The translations under genes were made by a program, and so were the position numbers. Source: Cryptomeria japonica (taxonomy: Eukaryota; Streptophyta; Pinopsida; Cupressales; Cupressaceae). From it: a DNA stretch of 64,000 nt. The notes beneath the pieces were generated by a model. That model worked only from the letters and a program-made list of their open reading frames with translations. It did no database searches and had not been told where the DNA came from. The stretch spans positions 337,932,793-337,996,792 of the forward strand of contig NC_081408.1 in NCBI RefSeq assembly GCF_030272615.1, given 5' to 3'. Positions 56,455 to 64,000 of the stretch are shown piece by piece (position 1 is the first letter of the stretch; each line of letters opens with the position of its first letter).

Positions 56455-59400
56455 TGTTGTTCACCAAATCTGGTTAACCCAAGTTCACCTGCAATCCTTC
56501 TATGAAATAGCCAATTTCAATCTATAGAGCACATCAGAACTTGGACAACATAACATATGACCCTAATTGATCCTCCTGCACTTTAGGTTCTGCTAGACCT
56601 AGGGGGGGACACTCTTTTGATGCATTAAATACAATAGTTACAGACATATGGCAACATCAAACAATAAGCATATAGATCATTCCACAAACCCAACCAATTA
56701 GAAACACAATATAGATTGGCTTAATTTGTATAAACAATAGATGAAACAAGGCTTGGAATAAAAAGAACACAACCCCTAAACACAAAGGGAAATAGATTTT
56801 TCTTTAAATTTGTAAATTTGAAAATATCCCCAAATCTTTCAAAGACTAGTGCCTTGTTCATTGGGCATGGAGTCACACACAGAACTGCAAAATGAAAATC
56901 ATAGCTGCAAATTTGTTTTCCTTACAAGATATTCATGCATCAATACTTTATACTAATGTATTACTCAATTCCTTCACAAAATCATCAGATCTTGGATACA
57001 TATTCCATTATTTATGATTGATTACAGAATTTAAAACCTTCATTGAAGGATACCTACAAACAGTCACAACAATCTCCTAGAAATTGATAAATTCCATCCT
57101 CCTTAAGGATTCAATTTATAACAATGAAATACATGCCTAGAGACAATATTGTATGAAATTTACTCATGCCTGACACAAGTAAGACTTGCAACTAGAAAAA
57201 CCATCTCCAATACTACAATGTAATCTCTATACCTTGAAACAAACCATAGAGCTTTCACAAACTTGGGTCAAGAAATTCAGAAATTGGGAACCATGAAATT
57301 TGGAGCCTGTCTCTCAGAAATTTTGGAACCCTTACAAATGAGAAGAAATGGGAATATGAAGGAGAGGGAAAAAGATCAGATTTCATCAGAACATGCCATG
57401 TGTCTTCATTCCCTAACTGAATTTAATTTTCTTCCTCCTTCCCATGGAAAATTATCTCAAATTATCTTATATTTTTTAAAACTAACTCCATGATTCAATT
57501 CCTTAATCTGAGATCTTTACGGTGATATATAATACCTCTATATTTGGGCAAAAGATAACCCCTGGGCAAATTAATTTTGTATGCACCTTTGTCATTTAAA
57601 TTTTTTGATTTTTACACTATAGTCATGACTATACATTTAACTTTGATTTTTCACCATTTTTTGGACTTGCATCCTGCCACGTGGCAACTTGTGATTCATT
57701 TGTGCTCCACTCGGATAACACCTCATCACCACCTCAGCAGTTTTGCCACTTGTATGCCACTTGTCTGCCATTGTACACCACTTGTCTGCCATTGGACTGC
57801 CTCGTGGACTGCCACCTATCGGCCACGTCACCACCACCTCACCTTTCACCACTTCCTGATGGTTAATGGGTGAGCAACTTCGGATAGTGAAACAATGTTG
57901 ATCGTTCAATCTCCTCAACTTGCACGATCTTTAACATTTCACCATTTCGCAAAGGCTATCTTTCGAGCATCTTTAGCTTGCGAAACAACACTAGTCATCT
58001 GATCACGATGAACCTGCTCACTCGTTAATCCATTCTTTCTCTACAAAACCTACCTACCTCGGGATCTGTGCATACATGTGGTCCACCTAGCCGCCAATTG
58101 GCCTCCTTCCTTATCGCCTCGGGAGTCATGCATGCACGTGAGGGGTCCACTAGGCACCCAACTAACACCATGCATCAAAAGCCCTTGAGGCTTTGACACT
58201 ATACTTGTGTGGAGCCTTATATTTAAATACCATAATTTTCCCCTCCACAGGGAATGTGGGATAATGCTTTTTTTCCTGGGAATGCATTTTGAAGATTTTC
58301 TAGACCTCTGCAAAATTGTATTTGGTTTAGAAGTGTCTTGTCTTTTTACTTCATGGCGCACCACAGGAGGGAGAGGATGAATCTACTAAATTACATTTGG
58401 TTTAGAAGTGTCTCTGCCTTTTCATTTACCATTGCCTGGCACACTCCAGTTAAAAAAAACCACGCAGGAGAATGACCGGTTTCACACTTGCCAATAGCAA
58501 TTTGTTTGAAAGTTTTATTTCTGCAACTCCATTGCATTTTGCTTTCATACCATGCAGCATGGGAATACACCAATCACATTTGCTTGAGAGTTTTATTCGC
58601 CAGAACCCATGGTATGGAGAAATCATAGGAGTTGGAGGGAAGACACACCTGCAGATTGCATTAACTAAAAACTCCTTTAAACCTCACTCATCTACATTTT
58701 CCATAGAATTTTTTAAAACCGTGCTCATATCCACCTCACAAGGGGAATAAAGGAGAAGGATTTGGCCACACACCTGCCAATACATTTGCTAAAAGGTTTC
58801 AAAAACAATTGAATTTTCTGAAAACTACAAAACCCCCACACCATCACGCAGGAAGGAGAGGATTTGGCTTCATGCCATTTACACTTGCTGAAATTTTTCA
58901 TAGCCACACAAAGGAGAGTTTGGCTAGTTTAACAACCTATTGGTGCATTTTGTAGTTTTCTAAAACATTTCCAGCCATCACGTGGCAGGAAGGATACTGG
59001 TGGCAATTTAAAATTGCATTTGCTTTAAAGTTTCTAAAGCCTTCAATGCTTTGCAAGTTGCCATTTCTATTTACTTATGTTTGCATAGCAGGGAGGACAT
59101 TGGATTAAGCTTGAAAAATCTGCACTTTGCTAAAAAAAATTATGAGGGTTGTAATGCCTACTCCCATTCCACCTTTACTCTCTTAGGCATTTTAATAACA
59201 TATATTAAGAAAATCAAATCTCCATTTTATAATGGCCCATGAAATAACCCTTAGTTATATGCCCACATAATGAAACGAAATCACCTCTTAGTACACCAAG
59301 TCGCCAATAAAATTAATGCATGAGCATGAGCCAGGTCGGGCCCCAAAGTGGGTCTGACTAAATCTTTTTTCATTTTCATGCATTTGACCTTTGAAATGCC

Positions 59401-60532
59401 TCATGAACCTTAAAAATACCTCTGGAATTGATCGACACCATTTTCGGACCATTAAATTGAGTTTCGCGACTTTCAGGCACCTGCGCCACTTTTTCGCATT
59501 TAATCACAAAGATGTAATTTTCAAACTAGTCAAAACATCTTTTTGGACTTCGCCAATTGACAGGCGTGTACTTTGTTATACAAACATAAAATCTGCCAAG
59601 CGGTTTCTCAAGAAGAATCTCGAGTGAAGAAATATTAATGGTCAAAGATGACCAACTAGCTTTGTCGGCACTGCGAACTTGATAAAGTCAATGCGCAAGC
59701 AACTCATGACACCTTTCTTTAAAGTATCAAAATGATCTCCATAGACCCTCAAATCTGAGGCATAGGTACCTTGAAATACATATCAAAACTTAGAATTCTC
59801 AATTCGACCGGAAAGCTGATAGGGTACAAATAGTGTGCTCATGAAAATAGCCACATTAACTGATGTAGCAATGAAAATACGGAACACTGAATAAGGTGGC
59901 TCAAGAAACCCTTTTGAAAACTGATCAAACGGATTCGCAGGAGCTTGAAATTTGAAACATAGCTTGTCTTTTATATCAGCAATAGCCCGGAAAAAACATT
60001 TTGACATGAAACTCACCAGGGCAACTTTTACACATGCAAAGCAGGGCTCCGACTAGCTGCTGAAACAGAGATTTGTGCAAACAATAAACTGCAAACGGAT
60101 TGAGCTTACTAAATTGAGCAAATGGATTGCCAAAGACTTGAAATTTGACATGTGGACTCAATTTTATACATAAAATTAAATACACCTTTAATTTTAACAT
60201 GATGATCAACTGGGCAAAATTTATAGGCGCTCAAAGTAGGCTACTTAATAAAATTTGCATTTGCACCTATGATGGACTTTCAGCTCACCCCTTGAAATGA
60301 GTACTTGATCAATTGATCCAAACTAAATTCTGAAAGTTGCAAAACACTTCATAGGCCAAATGAAAGGTGTAGGACACATTTCCCAAGCCTTACCCTTTCA
60401 AAATCAACTGGCTCCATGTTACCCTCTTTCTAACTAGGCCACCTGAATGAGATTAGGCGCCTTTCTGAAAGTGCAATAGAAAATTTTTGAAATGGTCCTC
60501 AAAACTTGCCTTAAATTTAATGAGTCCCAACA
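56455..60532. mobile_element. Insertion E: 4078 bp, TG...CA, TSD TAAGG, no ORF
   Basis: Begins TGTTGTTCACCAAATC, ends GAGTCCCAACA, flanked by perfect TAAGG (56450-56454 and 60533-60537). Comparison with the uninterrupted LTR at 50278-50290 proves the insertion. No coding domain and no direct repeat of its ends inside, so it is either a very long solo LTR or a large non-coding derivative. TATATTTAAATA occurs near 58208. A short imperfect tandem of CCACTTGTCTGCCATTG (57757 and 57778, period 21) is present. Confidence 0.85.
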
Positions 60533-60537
60533 TAAGG

Positions 60538-61166
60538 ATCACCATAGGATTTGATAAGTAGTTCAGGTGAAGGATTATAAGCAGAGCAATATTGTAAGGC
60601 AATATTGTTTCAGGCTAGACCAGCTATTAGATGAAATTTTATCAGATTTTCAGTAACACTTTTCATAGACTCTGTAAGCCAAATGAATAAGGCACTAGTA
60701 TCCGCTAGCAAATTCCATTAGATTATCAGTTTATGGTTTTATCTTCCTTATGATCTGTTAGAGAGAATCTCATGGATATTAGAACAATCATTTGCTAAGA
60801 TTTATGTATTTTCTAAAGATAGTCTCACCATCTCTCATACTCTAGTTTAAGGTTGAGGATCACTGAAGGATTTGCCATCCTTGAGCATTCTCCCTTTCTA
60901 TTGAGTCTTGTTATGAGATAATTTTCTTTTTTTTTAGTAAGTTCTTGAGTATCCTTGCAGAGAGCAGGAATTTCTTACTGAAGGGATCACCCTCCCTGGT
61001 TCTGCAAAGCCTAAAGCATAGAAGGAATTTATGTCCTTGTTATTATTGGTCCAAGATTGACAAATATTGATATTTGGAGGTGGCTCTCTATATATATTTG
61101 GAGGAAATCAGCTTGGTCTCTTCCCTGTAAGAAGTATAAACTCATCATCCATTTTGGGAACCAACA
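60538..61166 (+). repeat. Element D 3' LTR, second part
   Basis: Colinear with 50283-50911; ends TTTTGGGAACCAACA, followed by TGACT. Confidence 0.93.
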
Positions 61167-61171
61167 TGACT

Positions 61172-62608
61172 CACTCTTTGATTCAATGATCCATTCACTA
61201 GGCAACCTAATCTTAACCCAATTTACACTAAACATGGCACAACCTCCAAAATTGATTGAGGAACTCAAGGGAAGTATTTTAAAACACCTTAGGAATTTGG
61301 TAAAAACCCTTCCCATGCATTGGAAAAGTTCTTTTACATGTGGAATAATGACATGCTTCACAACCACCCCAAATTCCTAGCCCTTTTAGGACAACCATGA
61401 ATATATTTCGATATAGACTAGACATAAAGACTGTGAAATGATTTTTTGATACCCTTTTTGGAGTTCTAAAACATATCTCAAAATTATCCTAGGTTGTTTT
61501 GGAGGTTATACATCAAAAATTGACTTTTATCGATGTTGTAAAGACTCAATTAGTCCTATTTTACAAAGAAAGTACCTTAATTTTACACTCCACAACTCAA
61601 AAAATGATATGGACAGGTTTCACACAACTCAAAAACACAAATTTAATATTTCTTGGGTGCTCAAACAATAAGATTTAACATAGGTTTACTCAAACCCACA
61701 CTTCCTTGGCCTAACACATAGAGATGTTAAGCATTCATTGCTCGAAAGATGCATCCAACCTTGGTCCCTGCAAAAATGAAGATAAAACCATCTATACAAG
61801 ACCTATCCATACTATTCCACCAAGTTTGATGAATATCCCTTAGTGAAATGGAGATATTTTTACATTTCTTTGATCCTTGGAAGTAGGGTTTTAGGACATA
61901 TTTTAGAAAAACGTTCACAAAATACTCAAATCTTAATGAAATCTTATCAAATTGTTGTCCTTAAAAAGGTGATTCAACCAATTTTGAGATGGCACCCATC
62001 TCATATCCTGATTCGACCGTACAAGAGTGCTATGAATATTATAGAAGCAAAAAACACAAAAAATTTTGGAAACACGACTTTAAATTTGGTATTATTCTTC
62101 TTCTTTTTGACCAAAAACTCACCAACAACCATGTATCTTCCCAAAAGAGGATGTTTAAAATTTTTTCAACCATTTGCAACTATCCCTAATGATTTTTAAA
62201 TAGGTGACCATTGGTTACAAAGAAATGCTCACTAATATGGTAATTTTGTGAAAGTTGCATAGCAACTTTGGCAAAAAGCTGACAACTTTGGTCAAGCTCA
62301 AGAAAATGACTCAAAACCACCCATAATTACCCTATACATGTTAAAATATACTTAAAAGGACTTATTACATCAATTCCATCCACTTGGAGTACTTTGACAA
62401 TGATTGATCACATTTGGCCCATGTTGGTCTACATATGATGATTGGTTAAAAAGCCTTACAAATTGAATTGTATGACCTTGCAAATGAAATTGTATGTATG
62501 TCAATTGGTCCTTAGGACCTTCTTATGCTTCCACAAGGAAAATTTAAAAAAAAATCATTACAATAAAGCCTTCATTAGGCATAAGAGTGACTAGGTGCTC
62601 TTGCGCCA
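61172..62608 (-). repeat. Gypsy-3 3' LTR, second part
   Basis: Continues the LTR begun at 47726; together about 1515 bp. The minus-strand start is TGGCGCAAGAGCACC, preceded by the purine-rich CATGGGGAGTA PPT. No genes inside. Confidence 0.85.
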
Positions 62609-63930
62609 TACTCCCCATGGAAATGAAACTCGTCCCTTGAGTGAGGACCTGCAACAAGATCATGTTTGATATTTTCCTTCTCTTATCTCCAAATGTTTCT
62701 CTCATCTAGTGTACCTTTCCAATGAGATAGGTATTGAAAGCATGCACCAACTCTTGATCTTGCACCAACATTCTGCTTTATCTTCACTCTTGGTTTGCAC
62801 ATTCTCTTGCTGGGGTATTTGGACTTGTCAAGGGGTAATTTCTGCCATTTCCAATCTAATATTCTTGATACCTAAACTAAGATAAATACAATAACAAATT
62901 CATTGAAAAAAGCAATAGGATTAGTATCAATACTATTCATGAAATCTTGGTTTTTCTTCTCAAATATCCTTGGTGCCTCCTACCACGTGACACCATCCAA
63001 TGGAGTTATCTGAATTCTTTTATCATCAGTCTTATCATCAACTTGATCCCTAGAATTCCTTGCTACAGGTTCACCAGCAACCTTTTTCTCTAGAGGACGT
63101 AGCATTGTCCCATCCATACTTTCATTATATTTCTCCAACTCACTTAGAGTCTTCTCAAAAAATTTATCTTCAGCCTTCTCTTGGCCTTTCTCTATCACAT
63201 CTTTTATTACTAAGGGACACAACACTGCCCCCACCATGAGATCAACTTTCTTCACAAGCCCATCTTTCCTTCTCATAGGAAACTCCCTCTTACTTGCTTT
63301 ATCCTCTTTCTCATCTACCATTGCATCATTCCGCAACACTGTTGTCTTGGCATTTTCAAGCCTTAAAGTGGCTTCAACCTCTATCTCCCCTTCATCCTCT
63401 ACTTGCACAAATTATTTCTTACCACACATAAGCACCCTTGCTACTTCACTTTGTCCTTTTTCAGTTTCCATCAATGGAGTCAATGTAAAGGAAACCCCAT
63501 CCTTTTCAATCTGATATGTGTTTTGTCTTCCATCATATAGGGCATACCTCTCATATTGACATGGTATCCCTAACAAATAAATGGCATGCACTCATAGGTA
63601 CTACATCATGTATAAGCCTATTTCTATAGACACCAATCTAAAACTCAACAAACGCTTGCTCCTCAACTAAAAGAGAATGTTCACCATTCAACCATAAACA
63701 TAATAAGGATTCTCATGAGGTAACCTTTCCAAATCCAATTTTTAAACCATCTCTTGTGATACCATATTATCCAAACAACAAGAATCTACCATTACATTAA
63801 GTACCTTTCTGTTACACTTACACCTGGTTCTAAAAATTGCCTTCCTTTGGAACATCTCCTTCTCTTTTGCCATGTTGTCCTTTCAACTTCCAACCTTCTT
63901 CTATGTAAACTTCAATCTATCTCCTCCAAG
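62609..63930 (-). pseudogene. Gypsy-3 protease-linker-chromodomain remnant
   Basis: Minus strand, high to low coordinate. Protease: RKAIFRTRCKCNRKVLNVMV, then VDSCCLDNMV with the active site altered to DSCC, and a degraded SACHLFVRDTMSI (63560-63880). The acidic PR-RT linker forms an open frame at 62980-63408 (ESMDGTMLRPLEKKVAGEPV). Then directly a chromodomain tail, QYLSHWKGTLDERNIW (about 62680-62730), with GPHSRDEFHFHGEYGARA reading into the LTR. RT, RNase H and the integrase core are absent, so an internal deletion joined the linker to the integrase C-terminus. Confidence 0.78.
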
Positions 63931-63945
63931 AGATCTACTCCCTAA

Positions 63946-63957
63946 GATCTGATACCA
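63946..63957 (-). other. Primer-binding site, tRNA-iMet type (Gypsy-3)
   Basis: The minus strand is TGGTATCAGATC, one base from the usual site, three bases from the LTR. Confidence 0.85.
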
Positions 63958-63960
63958 CTT

Positions 63961-64000
63961 TTATGTATAGGAACCAAAGGTGGATTGAATGACTCAACTA
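63961..64000 (-). repeat. Gypsy-3 5' LTR start, cut by window edge
   Basis: First 40 bases (plus-strand order), matching 47726-47765 with several changes; the opening TG is TT here. Confidence 0.8.

Larger units (their letters stand above)
47804..61166 (+). mobile_element. Element D: gag-only LTR element with 3.1-kb LTRs
   Basis: LTRs lie at 47804-50911 and 53949-61166 (the latter split by insertion E). Limits are TGATAGCC...CCAATA/CCAACA. Perfect target duplication TGACT at 47799-47803 and 61167-61171. The interior of 3.0 kb encodes a gag-like protein and nothing resembling protease, RT or integrase. The primer-site-like sequence differs from iMet. Such layouts are called LARD or TR-GAG. 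LTR identity is roughly nine in ten bases by eye, so the insertion is old. Confidence 0.92.
47726..64000 (-). mobile_element. Gypsy-3, internally deleted Gypsy element split by element D
   Basis: The 3' LTR begins TGATGTAGAGGACCC at 47726, is interrupted at 47803 by element D, resumes at 61172 and ends at 62608. The short interior is 62609-63960, followed by the primer site and the start of the 5' LTR (63961) at the window edge. The two LTR starts match (GTGGATTTAATGACTCAACT and GTGGATTGAATGACTCAACT). The interior is only 1.35 kb: protease remnant, linker and chromodomain tail. Gag, RT, RNase H and most of integrase are missing. Confidence 0.85.

Noticed and set aside
57263-57873. Short plus-strand frames in insertion E as genes
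   Set aside because: Overlapping frames on both strands in a repeat with no conserved motif; length is within chance expectation.

Overview
This is plant nuclear DNA made almost entirely of old, nested retroelements. I see no convincing host gene, tRNA, rRNA or CRISPR array. Very long LTRs (about 0.7-3.1 kb), chromodomain Gypsy elements, Copia remnants, a plant L1-type LINE and heavily decayed reading frames all suggest a seed plant with a huge, repeat-rich genome. A conifer-type gymnosperm is my best guess, but this is inference and no single marker proves it.

Layout. 1-4991: minus-strand chromovirus-like Gypsy element (Gypsy-1) cut by the window's left edge and inserted in a Copia remnant (4997-~6314). 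7292-20235: an L1-type LINE on the plus strand, split twice, by LTR element A (9615-16027, minus) and by a solo LTR (17370-18744). 20236-21290: Gypsy integrase fragment. 21300-26505: element B, a relative of A in which one LTR carries a primer-binding site on one side and a polypurine tract on the other, the signature of an LTR-interior-LTR-interior tandem. 27229-42415: 3' end of a Copia element (Copia-B), split exactly at its PPT/3' LTR junction by Gypsy-2 (27980-41373, TSD GAGAT). Gypsy-2 is itself split inside its integrase by a 5.9-kb insertion C (30481-36402, TSD CATGG). 42416-45684: a decayed minus-strand ORF related to the one in insertion C. 47726-64000: Gypsy-3, whose 3' LTR is split by gag-only element D (47804-61166, TSD TGACT), whose own 3' LTR is split by a 4.1-kb non-coding insertion E (56455-60532, TSD TAAGG).

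How the parts work together. The Gypsy elements carry gag-PR-RT-RNaseH-IN-chromodomain but have lost catalytic residues or frames. Several other elements look non-autonomous. A and B keep a tRNA-iMet primer site, a zinc-knuckle gag-like segment and a PPT block identical to that of Copia-B, but the rest of their interior is a large unassigned ORF ('type A'). Insertion C and the 42-46 kb segment carry a second unassigned ORF family ('type B'). D carries only gag. The most unusual feature is an array of about 17 self-complementary units built around ACTTTAAAGT at 30680-31724, in the leader of the type B ORF in insertion C. Several units have different arm sequences that still pair with each other.
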